Positions 1 to 7,727 of a stretch of DNA of 26,049 nucleotides are shown in pieces (position 1 is the first letter of the stretch; each line of letters opens with the position of its first letter). Under the pieces are notes generated by a model. It was not told the DNA's origin and made no database searches. It worked only from the letters and a program-made list of their open reading frames with translations. This DNA is from Acrasis kona (Eukaryota; Heterolobosea; Eutetramitea; Acrasida; Acrasidae), in contig JAOPGA020001453.1 in NCBI GenBank assembly GCA_026419775.2, positions 1 through 26,049 on the forward strand, given 5' to 3'. A program made the position numbers and the translations under genes.

Positions 1-717
1 AACATGTTATTGTAGTGGGTGGTGGAGCGAATGAAACAAGTGATATTGAAGCATTACAGAAAAAGAATGAATCGTTGCAACAGCAGTTAGATCTACAAAA
101 GCAATGTAAGTCACAACACAACAAAAGTACTCAACATGTTATTGTAGTGGGTGGATCTATTAGTGGAGTCACCATTACCATCAAGAATGGAGAAGATGAC
201 TCGGTCGCATCGGAGTTGATTACGTTGCCCAAAAATTTTGAAGATTTGAGGAAGTTGATCCAGGACAGGTTTGGTTTTACCAATCCGCCCGTCATTAGCA
301 ATGAGAAATATGCTCTAATCAGAGACATCAACGTCATCTCACGAGATGCAACCATTTTGGCATTCGCCGATGAAGCAAGTCGTAAGAAGGCCAGTGAACA
401 ACCAAGTAAGTCACATGCAACACACAAAAAGTACTCAACATGTTATTGTAGTGGGTGGTGGAGGTCAGAGTGGAGGTGGTCAGCAGCAATTGACTCTCAA
501 AGTGTGTGTTGAGGTGGATGGATGTGACTATGACGTCGATGCGACATCATTCTCAGAATTATTGGAAATGTTAGAAGAGGCAGTTGGGTATGAGGTGAAA
601 CAAGTTGAATTTTTGAAAGCGAACGGACGTAAAGCGGTAATCAAAAACAGAAACAGTTTCAATTTAGTTGCAAGAAATTTTGCGGAAAGAATCCAAGTTG
701 TTGCTGTGAAGAAATAA
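1..717 (+). CDS. Coiled-coil plus two beta-grasp-like modules, 3' part of a multi-exon gene (5' end outside window)
   Basis: Exons are 16-105, 148-405 and 452-717, with introns 106-147 (42 nt) and 406-451 (46 nt); bases 1-15 are the 3' end of an earlier intron. All junctions are phase 1. The 46-nt intron is not a multiple of three, and removing it joins two open frames up to the TAA at 715-717. Exon 1 encodes a Gly linker and a Leu/Gln/Lys-rich coiled coil (around EALQKKNESLQQQLDLQKQ). Exon 2 encodes a module of about 80 residues with an alternating strand and helix pattern (ITLPKNFEDLRKLIQDRFGF). Exon 3 encodes a second module containing VGYEVKQVEFLKANGRKAV. The modules suggest a ubiquitin/PB1/doublecortin-like beta-grasp fold, but I cannot name the family. 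A protein-interaction adaptor is the likeliest role (inference). AATAAA at 713-718 overlaps the stop codon. Confidence 0.6.
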
Positions 718-1180
718 ATCCATGATTTCAAGAAGAACTGGTGATGAGGAGATTAGGATTATTGAGTGGTACTTGTAACAATACCGAACCTCAAATATAT
801 ATACTTTTTTATGAAATGCAATATTTTTATTTTATTAGGATTGTCCTTGCGGGTCTGTTAACAACCAAGTAAGTCACATGCAACACACAAAAAGTACTCA
901 ACATGTTATTGTAGTGGGTGGTGGAGGTCAGAGTGGAGGTGGTCAGCAGACTCCAGAGCAGGGACGTTTAATTATTATCTTGAATGGCCAGTGAACAACC
1001 AAGTAAGTCACATGCAACACACAAAAAGTACTCAACATGTTATTGTAGTGGGTGGTGGAGCGAATGAAACAAGTGATATTGAAGCATTACAGAAAAAGAA
1101 TGAATCGTTGAAACAGCAGTTAGATCTACAAAAGCAATGTAAGTCACAACACAACAAAAGTACTCAACATGTTATTGTAG
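1..1180 (+). repeat. Six copies of one short intron with its flanking Gly-linker sequence
   Basis: The copies lie at 1-15 (3' end only), 106-147, 406-451, 869-914, 1003-1048 and 1139-1180. Three are a 46-nt form and two a 42-nt form; all begin GTAAGTCACA, carry a branch-site-like AGTACTCAACATG and end TTATTGTAG. Each is followed by TGGGTGG, which gives the start of a Gly-rich linker, and then by one of four different downstream sequences. Longer blocks are also duplicated: 397-486 equals 860-949, 389-463 equals 986-1060, and 1-154 matches 1034-1187 with one visible substitution. The near identity implies recent duplication or ongoing gene conversion. An assembly artefact in a tandem repeat is possible. 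Confidence 0.85.
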
Positions 1181-1479
1181 TGGGTGGTGGACAGCTAGTC
1201 AGCGTGAGTGCACAGCATGAAGATGGATATTCTATCGATTTTGATATAGAGTCGTACGAGAAGTTGAAGGCGGAAATGCAGGTACAGATGGGATATCAAA
1301 TCAAACAATTCTTTTATTTTAAAGTAAACGGGAGTAAAGCAGTGGTCAACAATGAGGTTACATTCAAAAAGATGGCAAAGTTATACGATCAAAAGGGTAT
1401 CCAAATTAAAGATAACGCCGTGATGCTGGAAGTGAGTAGACAGGTTGATAATTCAGAGCAGCAAGACGTGAGAATGTAG
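860..1479 (+). CDS. Second copy of the coiled-coil/beta-grasp gene; 5' structure uncertain, possibly damaged
   Basis: Well-supported exons are 1049-1138 and 1181-1479 (stop TAG at 1477-1479), separated by a 42-nt intron at 1139-1180. Exon 1049-1138 matches window exon 16-105 with one visible change (c78 versus a1111, Gln to Lys). The last exon encodes GGGQLVSV followed by a module containing MGYQIKQFFYFKVNGSKAV, clearly a paralogue of the 452-717 module. Upstream, introns 869-914 and 1003-1048 surround an 88-nt exon (915-1002) whose length is not a multiple of three, and in the frame used elsewhere it runs into a TGA at 991-993. Splicing either upstream donor to position 1049 gives A|TG GGT GGT, an ATG made by the junction. 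This copy may therefore start there, giving coiled coil plus one module (about 128 residues), or it may be a decayed duplicate. Confidence 0.45.
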
Positions 1480-2148
1480 CGAAAGAAGAATTGGTGGAAG
1501 TTGTGATTCAGAACAAAGTTTTTTGTTTTCAATTTGGGTGAACCAACATAAGTGGAAAATACATCTCGCACGTTAGTTTGGTCAGATAATCCGATATTGT
1601 GAATTTCGATATTCCTTGGTCCGTTGCTCGAGCTGGGAGCAAGGAATATCGAAATGAATTCCCTTATGTAAAATGCGATTGTCAACGACGGACTGAAGAA
1701 CTCGGCAGGAACTTGGATTCCGAGAGTTAAGGCTTTTCGGAATGAAATTATTTGTTGTTTTTGTACCTCTAATAAATTTTTGAAGTTTCCAATGGTTTTT
1801 CAATTCCTTCCGCACGCTCCGCTAACTTCCAAGGGAAGTTGAAATCAATTGGACGATCATGATCTGCGACTGCGACTTACAATAATCCGCACTACTGTAG
1901 CCTTGTCAGGTGGAAACACTTGAGCGCTGGAAACACCTGGTAAATATCCCAATCTGTAATAGTTTATTAGGTCATACTGGATACAATTGAATATTCAATT
2001 TTAAATATTTGTCCGTAAGTGTCTCCACCGCACAACATTTTACAGTAGTAACATTTATTACATCATCTTCAAACGGCATGTAATCTCGTGAGCAAGAACG
2101 GACTTTATGCTGCAACATTTCAATAAGCCAATATTACAAAAAAATTTA
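1480..2148. other. Intergenic stretch without a supported gene
   Basis: About 670 bp separate the beta-grasp locus from the convergently oriented copine gene. The short open frames on the minus strand here (1389-1685 and 1582-1815) have no recognisable protein features and are not preserved by plausible introns. The stretch contains the 16-bp inverted repeat at 1603-1655. It also has a smaller pattern at 1907-1939, in which CAGGTG and CACCTG flank two copies of TGGAAACAC. I see no RNA gene. Confidence 0.6.
1603..1655. repeat. Perfect 16-bp inverted repeat with 21-nt loop
   Basis: The left arm ATTTCGATATTCCTTG (1603-1618) is the exact reverse complement of the right arm CAAGGAATATCGAAAT (1640-1655). 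It lies downstream of one gene and downstream of the convergent copine, so it could be an RNA 3'-end hairpin, a tiny foldback element, or chance in AT-rich DNA. Confidence 0.8.
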
Positions 2149-3823
2149 TTAATAGCCTGGTCTATTCACAGGAACAATCCCTTTCATCCTCATATAACTT
2201 GTAAATTGTTGAGGTATTTCGGCAAGCACATGCGAAGCAAGAGCAGAAGGATCCCTTCCCGCAAAGTCTCTAAACGATACAAATTGAACAATGTCTCTGG
2301 CCGCTCTATTGTTTCCATACTTTAATGGCTCCACATCAGCATCCAAAACGTTCATGTCAGCAAAGTCAGCGTTTCCCACACCAACAATAATAATACTCAA
2401 AGGCAACACACTAGCGTCCACAATCTCACGAATAGTTTCATTCTTGTCGCTAATGACTCCATCGGTGATGATTAACATGATGTGATAGGAATTAATATTG
2501 CTTCTGGCGTATGCTGCTGTCTGGTTAATGATTTGTGAAAAGTTAGTAGGACCATATAATGCAACCGAATTAAGACACTGATCGTAAGTGAACAACACAC
2601 CTTGAATGGTTTGAACTTGGACCCGTAAAGGATCTAATGATAGTGGAAAACAATGACTGACCTGATTGTTTGGTAATTTGGCGCCAAAACCAAAACAAGG
2701 ATACGTATGATCAGAATCGTAATGGTCCAGAATGGAGCCGATGCACCATATGGCAGATTGGTATTGGTTGAGTTGACCTGGTATACCTGACCTGTAGTGA
2801 AGTGAATTGGATAACTTGGGATCTCCGTTACTTCCAGTAAAGTCAATGCTTATGGATGTGGATATTTGGTAACCTGAGCTAATGTAGTCCAAAAATGAAT
2901 AACATCTTTCATATTTGAGTTGCAACTGTAATTCTCCTGCTTTCTTCGACTTTTTGCTAATGAGTGGTACTAATTGTCCGCTTTGCTTCAACATGGTGTC
3001 GAGAGATGTTTCAATTGCTCCAATAAGTTCGGCTGAGCCTGATTTGTTCCAGTCGAAGCATTCAATACGAAGTGTTCTGAAATTATCTCCATTACATAAC
3101 TATAACAAATGAGTTGTTTTGGTGAATAAAGTTACTTACGTGTTGTAAAGTTATTTGAAATGGTGCAAAGGAGACGTTCAATGTGTTTTTGTGAACTTCA
3201 GTTTTATGAACAGGTTGCCATATCCCGCTTTCGGTTGACTTGGATATCACCAAGAAGGGGTCTTGAAATTTTAGAACATTGTGGGTGATTGTGATTACCT
3301 GAGCTGCCGAAAATGTCTTTTCGGTCGAGATGGGTAGCCCTAGCATCGAAATGAACGATTGCATTCACGTTTGTTACTTGCTCGCTGATGGCAGTAATGA
3401 AACCTCTCTTCTCGTTGGGATGTTTTGGGTGAATCAGGGATTGCTTGAAGGATCCACAGCTGGTGATAATGTTTGCCAATGAGCATTCTAACACTCCAAG
3501 AGTTTCTTGTTTGTCAATGTTTGTGGTTGAGGAGTCGTCGATGTCCATGACTAAAAGCTTGATATATTGGTTTCCTGGATAGTGATTATTGGGCAGTTTA
3601 AATGCTTCATACTCTCAAAGAAATAATCAATAATAAAGGATTTGGCCCACTTTGGATTTAAATTATTTTTGACTACCTCAGTCCTTCCGATTTCAATCCA
3701 AGGTTGTGAAATAACATCTCTCATATACACAATTAATTGTGGGTCAGATTTACTCAAAACATCCAAGTTCCTCAATCCCTCACAAGAGAACGATAGCTCC
3801 ACCCTGCTCACCAAATCGTTCAT
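2149..3823 (-). CDS. Copine (two C2 domains plus copine-type vWA domain)
   Basis: Four exons (3613-3823, 3140-3261 and 3299-3574, 2149-3099) are separated by GT-AG introns of 38 nt (3575-3612), 37 nt (3262-3298) and 40 nt (3100-3139), giving 519 residues. C2A spans roughly residues 1-130 (LRNLDVLSKSDPQ). C2B spans about 140-260, with the calcium-loop signature THLDRKDIFGSSDPF formed across a splice junction. The vWA domain spans about 280-515, with the MIDAS motif DFTGSN (D289), YGPTN near 388 and ITDG (D416), then the family block SIIIVGVGNADFADM and RDIVQFVSFRDF. Copines are cytosolic proteins that bind membranes in a calcium-dependent way and bring vWA-bound partners to them. The length is usual for the family and all MIDAS residues appear present. 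ATG 3823 matches the normal copine N terminus (MNDLVSRVELSFSC). AATAAA (2145-2150) overlaps the stop codon. Confidence 0.95.
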
Positions 3824-4272
3824 TTTTATTTTTAGTTAGCTCAACCTTAGCATAGTGTCTGATGTCTTGGAACCAACACATTAAAATACAAAAGGATTGG
3901 TAAAGATGTTCCAGTTAATTAACAAGAGTTTTTGTAGGTATCAAATGTTTGTGGTTACGAACTGTGGGATGAAGGCATCGTGGAGTAATAAGATTAATGT
4001 AAATTTTACGTACGAATGATATGACTTGCAATTATTGGAATTAATGAATCCCTTAGAATCAAACAACCGAAATACATACCATAACTCCAAGTTCTGCACC
4101 CAAAGCGGATGATTACGAAAAATTCCATAATCGTTGACTCAAGTCTACTACTATCTCTATGGGGTAAAGATGAACTCTTCTTACCCTACTTTAAAACACA
4201 GCTAACACGATTATCGATTAAAGTATTATAGACAGGATAAGCTTTTGGCATGAACAAAGTTTATTGTACAAT
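3824..4272. other. Intergenic stretch, nothing recognised
   Basis: This 449-bp AT-rich stretch lies between the copine start and the stop of the next minus-strand gene. It must hold the copine promoter and the 3' end of the small upstream gene. I see no long open frame, RNA gene or strong repeat. AATAAA for the small gene lies just beyond its stop. Confidence 0.6.
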
Positions 4273-4461
4273 TTATAAAGTCTTTTCTGGAGCTTTGTAG
4301 TCAGCATCATAGGTAGTCTTGAATCCAGCACTACCAGATTGATGAAGTGACTCGGTAGGCTTAGTGTTCGCATCATCGTTCTTAAAGTTAGGTAGCTCGT
4401 TATGCTTTTGTTGAGCATTGGCCTCCTTATTAATATTATCTTCTCTTGAAAAAGTGTCCAT
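4273..4461 (-). CDS. Small hydrophilic protein, 62 residues, function unknown
   Basis: The reading frame starts at an ATG preceded by an A-rich leader (AAAAACATCATGGAC) like those of its neighbours, and ends in TAA with AATAAA about 14 nt downstream, so a real transcript is plausible. The protein is polar, with many Asn, Lys, Glu and Asp, and has no signal peptide or membrane helix. The C-terminal half contains GFKTTYDADYKAPEKTL. Short Thr-Thr-Tyr and Asp-Tyr-rich motifs of this type occur in small microtubule-lumen proteins of cilia, but the resemblance is weak and is offered only as a lead. I do not recognise the gene. Confidence 0.5.
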   Translation of the reverse strand: MDTFSREDNINKEANAQQKHNELPNFKNDDANTKPTESLHQSGSAGFKTTYDADYKAPEKTL

Positions 4462-4694
4462 GATGTTTTTGTTTTTTATTTGTAGTTATTAAATAGCTAA
4501 CACCAAAAATACATTCTAAATTTGAAGTAAAATCTTATCAATCAGACAACTAAGACAGATCAAAATGATTGTAAAATTATCTGACAAACCATTCAATTCA
4601 AAAACAAAAATCAATATTTAATCAAAAATTTTCATAAATTTATTTACACATATTTTTGTTCGAAATCACTTCCAAGGAGATCAAGATTTTATGT

Positions 4695-6263
4695 TCATGC
4701 TTTAAGATGTGTAGCTTTCCACTCCGAGATGGCCTGTATAAACGCTTTGGAACCCTCTTTGAGCGTCCTTTCTTGCGTTTCGTAGTTCACATGATACAAA
4801 CCAAATCTAGGTTCGAAACCACCCGACCACTCAAAGTTATCCAACAAACTCCATGCAACGAATCCCTTTACATTGTAACCTTCCTTGATGGCTCTACTGA
4901 CGGCATACAGGTACCTTTCATAAAACATCTTTACGAATCTGTCTTTGGCATCGGCAATTCCATTCTCTGTGATGATGATGGGAATGTTTGGATTGTAATG
5001 GTCAATCAACTTGATCATTCTATAAATACCTTCGGGGTAAATTTCCCAGTCCATATCGGTATAATTACGACTGCGGTCCCTGTATTGATTCGCTAACGTT
5101 GGACTATCGAATGTGAATTGTTCAACTTGGCGAGTGTAGTAATTGAGTCCGATAAAATCGTTCGAATTGATTGCGTCCTTATTTTCGTGATTGAAATTCA
5201 CCACGAATGGAATGTGGAATTTCATGATTCCTGTGCTGAAGAAACTCAAAAAGATTCCTGGCGATAAATCATTTGCGAATTTTGTAATGACCCTATCCAT
5301 TAAGCTGTCCTTGTTGTAAGCGTCGTGATTTCCTAATTGATGTACGATTCCAATCTTGCTTTCGGCTCCGTTTGGAAGTTGTTTGAGGGCTCTGTATGCT
5401 GCTACGTGTCCATCTCCGAAATTCTTCATGACTTCCATGGCGAGGGGAATGTCGTTCTTGCGTGGAGGGAATCCACCGCCAGTGTAACCTGCCAAACTAT
5501 AGACGTTTGGTTCGTTGATTGTGCACCAGAGCTTGACTTTGGAAGAGTATTCGTTGAATGCAAATTTGGCGAAACTTACAAAGTGCTCCACGTTCTCGGA
5601 TTTTTCCCATGCACCCAAATCAACGAACCATAATGGATCTGTAAAGTGATGGATGGTGACCATTGGTGAAATGTTGTTGGCTAGTAGCTCATCAATCACG
5701 TCGTGATAATGTTGTACAACTGACATGTTGTACTGGCCCTTTCTGTATTCAATCTTGCTCCATTCGATACTAAACCTGTACGTGTTGGTGCCGAGATCCT
5801 TCTTCATTAGTTGAATGTCCTTCTTGTAGAGATTCCAATGGTCGCATGCCTTACCACTAACAGTTCCGTCACCTATTGGAAGTCCACTTTCTGGCTTCCA
5901 TAAAAGTCCTTGCTCGAAAGCGTGCCATTGATTGTTATCGTTGTAGCCTTCTACCTGATGGGCTGAAGTTGCAGTTCCCCAAAGGAAGTCCTCGGGGAAG
6001 TATCTATCTTTTACGTTTATGTTGTCCCAATCCCATATAAGCTGCTCTTGATTGACTGGTATGGCCCACGATAGTACACCATACGCGATTCCAACTGCAA
6101 TTAAAATAAGCAGGGCAGATAGTGAAACTATGGAACAAGCATAGATCGGTAGCATTCTACGTCTCTTCTTGTGCACAAACGCAATATCGTTTTCATCCTC
6201 TAACTCTTCAACTAATCTCTCTGAATCATCATTCACTTTACGTTCGTCTTGAGCGACTGTCAT
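4695..6263 (-). CDS. Family 1 glycoside hydrolase (beta-glucosidase-like), N-terminally membrane-anchored
   Basis: This intronless gene encodes 522 residues. Residues 1-36 are charged and end in HKKRRR. Residues 38-66 form one hydrophobic helix, followed by a full GH1 barrel (about 86-515). Visible GH1 marks are FLWGTATSAHQVEG, HHFTDPLW, the acid/base CTINEPN (E251), the nucleophile IITENG (E433) and the substrate-site block WSLLDNFEWSGGFEPRFGLY. Both catalytic glutamates are present, so an active retaining beta-glycosidase is likely; the natural sugar cannot be read from sequence. The positive-inside rule and the uncleaved-looking anchor predict a type II membrane protein with the enzyme in the lumen or outside the cell (inference). 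Its start lies 312 bp from the divergent methyltransferase-like gene. Confidence 0.95.
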   Translation of the reverse strand: MTVAQDERKVNDDSERLVEELEDENDIAFVHKKRRRMLPIYACSIVSLSALLILIAVGIAYGVLSWAIPVNQEQLIWDWDNINVKDRYFPEDFLWGTATSAHQVEGYNDNNQWHAFEQGLLWKPESGLPIGDGTVSGKACDHWNLYKKDIQLMKKDLGTNTYRFSIEWSKIEYRKGQYNMSVVQHYHDVIDELLANNISPMVTIHHFTDPLWFVDLGAWEKSENVEHFVSFAKFAFNEYSSKVKLWCTINEPNVYSLAGYTGGGFPPRKNDIPLAMEVMKNFGDGHVAAYRALKQLPNGAESKIGIVHQLGNHDAYNKDSLMDRVITKFANDLSPGIFLSFFSTGIMKFHIPFVVNFNHENKDAINSNDFIGLNYYTRQVEQFTFDSPTLANQYRDRSRNYTDMDWEIYPEGIYRMIKLIDHYNPNIPIIITENGIADAKDRFVKMFYERYLYAVSRAIKEGYNVKGFVAWSLLDNFEWSGGFEPRFGLYHVNYETQERTLKEGSKAFIQAISEWKATHLKA

Positions 6264-6575
6264 TGTTTAATTTTTTTGTGTTTTATTTTAACTTTATCCG
6301 GATGTATTTATACACCTTGTATTTTTATTTTATCCATAAATGGAACATCTCGGTCAATCAAATCAAGTTAAAATTAAGACGCATTACTGCGGGCCCGAAA
6401 TAGGATCGACGAATGTGCTGGTGAACTCAAATTCCTTTTCATGAGTGCCTGATATGTTGTCTCTGTTCGCACTCTACAAATTGGACAACTTCAAAGAATA
6501 TTCAAGCATGCACTACCTAGTCGGGTTTTCATCGCCGCAGTTGTTATCTTTTTATTGTAATTGTCAACGTTATTA
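6264..6575. promoter_or_regulatory. Divergent intergenic region between GH1 and methyltransferase-like genes
   Basis: This 312-bp stretch separates two genes transcribed away from each other, so it should contain both promoters. The GH1 side is very A/T-rich (poly-T on the plus strand directly before the ATG). A short plus-strand open frame (ATGTTGTCTC onward, about 40 codons) lies just before the next gene but has no recognisable features. I identified no specific binding site. Confidence 0.45.
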
Positions 6576-7559
6576 ATGCCCCCCGAAAAAAAGAAAGAGG
6601 CACTATCATGGGCTAGGAGAGAACATTTATACAAAGAATCATGGCTTGCGCGAATTGTAATAACGGGTTCTTTTCCGTTTGCCGTGACTTCGCTGCTCGC
6701 ATTTGACATGTATTCATTCTTCATGTTAACACTCTTGTTTTTGGTGTTTGCTTTATTGATTTATTATAATATGGACTTGAATGAAGTGCACCCAAAATAC
6801 ATAGTCGTCAACAAGAATTTGTGGGACAGTGCTAGCTGTGAGTTTATAATAGCAGACGCGTTCAAATGGTTGGATAGTATCGATGAGATTCCAGGTTTTT
6901 TAGCAACCTCACTACCAGATTATCTTGCAATGGGCATGACTTTAGAGCAATGGCGTCCATGGTTTATTGACACAGCCGTAAAACTGCTACAAAAACTACC
7001 CGACCAAAGTCTTGCCCTGTTCTACCAAACTGATGCAAAGATTAGACAATCAGATGGTGGCCCAACAGACAAAAAGAAGCAAACAGAATGGGTAGACAAA
7101 GGTATGTTACTCCAACAGGCAGCGTCACAAGTTCAGGGTGTGAAATTAGTGTGGCATAAAATAATTGATAAAACAAAACAAAACGCCTCTAATAAAAGTA
7201 AAATGGGGTATTCACACTTGTTATGCTTTGGTAAAAATAGAGGTGTCGCAATGCATAGAGATGATATGCCTGATGTTGTAGACAGAGGAGAGCTCATATA
7301 TAAAAACTCCATCAGCGTTAATGCTTGTTTGATTGCTGCCATCTTATTCAAAGAAGAAAATGCGACTTGTGTTGTAGATCCATTTTGCGGAAGAGGGTCT
7401 TTCAATATAGCCGCTAACTATGTGGGGATTAAAACAATTGGTATTGACATTAACAGTGGATGCATAAAACAGGCCAAGATCAAGTTAGTGGCCGCAAGAA
7501 GATTATTTGCAAGATATGCACAAAACTGCCCTTTCGTTACAATTAAAGAAGTACAATAA
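6576..7559 (+). CDS. SAM-dependent methyltransferase-like protein with permuted motif order
   Basis: The first ATG after an in-frame stop (6558-6560) gives 327 residues. Residues 28-65 are strongly hydrophobic and could be one or two membrane helices. An internal ATG at 6771 (M66) would remove them and leave a soluble enzyme of 262 residues. The C-terminal motif VVDPFCGRGSFNIAA (267-280), followed by TIGIDIN (D291), is a typical SAM-binding motif I. Upstream, ATSLPDYLAMG (110-120) sits where beta-class amino-methyltransferases carry their (D/N/S)PP(Y/F) motif IV, so the motif order is IV then I, as in permuted DNA/RNA N-methyltransferases. The Pro-Pro is not conserved, so target and activity are uncertain. 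AATAAA (7555-7560) overlaps the stop codon. Confidence 0.7.
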   Translation: MPPEKKKEALSWARREHLYKESWLARIVITGSFPFAVTSLLAFDMYSFFMLTLLFLVFALLIYYNMDLNEVHPKYIVVNKNLWDSASCEFIIADAFKWLDSIDEIPGFLATSLPDYLAMGMTLEQWRPWFIDTAVKLLQKLPDQSLALFYQTDAKIRQSDGGPTDKKKQTEWVDKGMLLQQAASQVQGVKLVWHKIIDKTKQNASNKSKMGYSHLLCFGKNRGVAMHRDDMPDVVDRGELIYKNSISVNACLIAAILFKEENATCVVDPFCGRGSFNIAANYVGIKTIGIDINSGCIKQAKIKLVAARRLFARYAQNCPFVTIKEVQ

Positions 7560-7560
7560 A
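7555..7560 (+). terminator. AATAAA polyadenylation-type signal overlapping the stop codon of the methyltransferase-like gene
   Basis: The stop TAA (7557-7559) is embedded in CAATAAAG. This is one of six cases in the window (others: 713-718, 2145-2150 minus, 9947-9952 minus, 17348-17353, and ATTAAA 17365-17370 minus). Confidence 0.6.
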
Positions 7561-7727
7561 GCTTTTATTTAATTTCATGTAGATTTTAATGACTGTTAAA
7601 ACATGATGTAAAGCAGAGGGAAAACAAACATATTTATCTGATCAACCCTCAAAAGAGAAGAAGGGCGATGCGGGATTCCCAAATTTCCCCATGTCAACCA
7701 GGGAAATAATTAAAGAAAGCGGAACAT

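Noticed and set aside
1-1180. CRISPR-like array from regularly repeated 42-46 nt units
   Set aside because: The repeats have GT-AG ends and branch sites, restore open frames when removed, and the intervening segments are coding exons of unequal length in a eukaryotic context.
1389-1815. Minus-strand open frames downstream of the beta-grasp locus
   Set aside because: Short, overlapping each other or the other strand's exon, no recognisable composition or start context, and they run through the hairpin.
4800-4825. GGTTCGAAACC-like string resembling a tRNA T-arm
   Set aside because: It lies inside the GH1 coding sequence and no acceptor stem, D-arm or anticodon arm can be drawn around it; similar strings in the NHL gene were rejected for the same reason.
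4656-5633. Plus-strand open frames at 4656-5096 and 5337-5633
   Set aside because: They lie opposite the intact GH1 gene and show no protein features of their own.
6430-6575. Short plus-strand open frame before the methyltransferase-like gene as an additional first exon
   Set aside because: No donor and acceptor pair clearly joins it in frame to the next gene, and an in-frame stop precedes the ATG at 6576.
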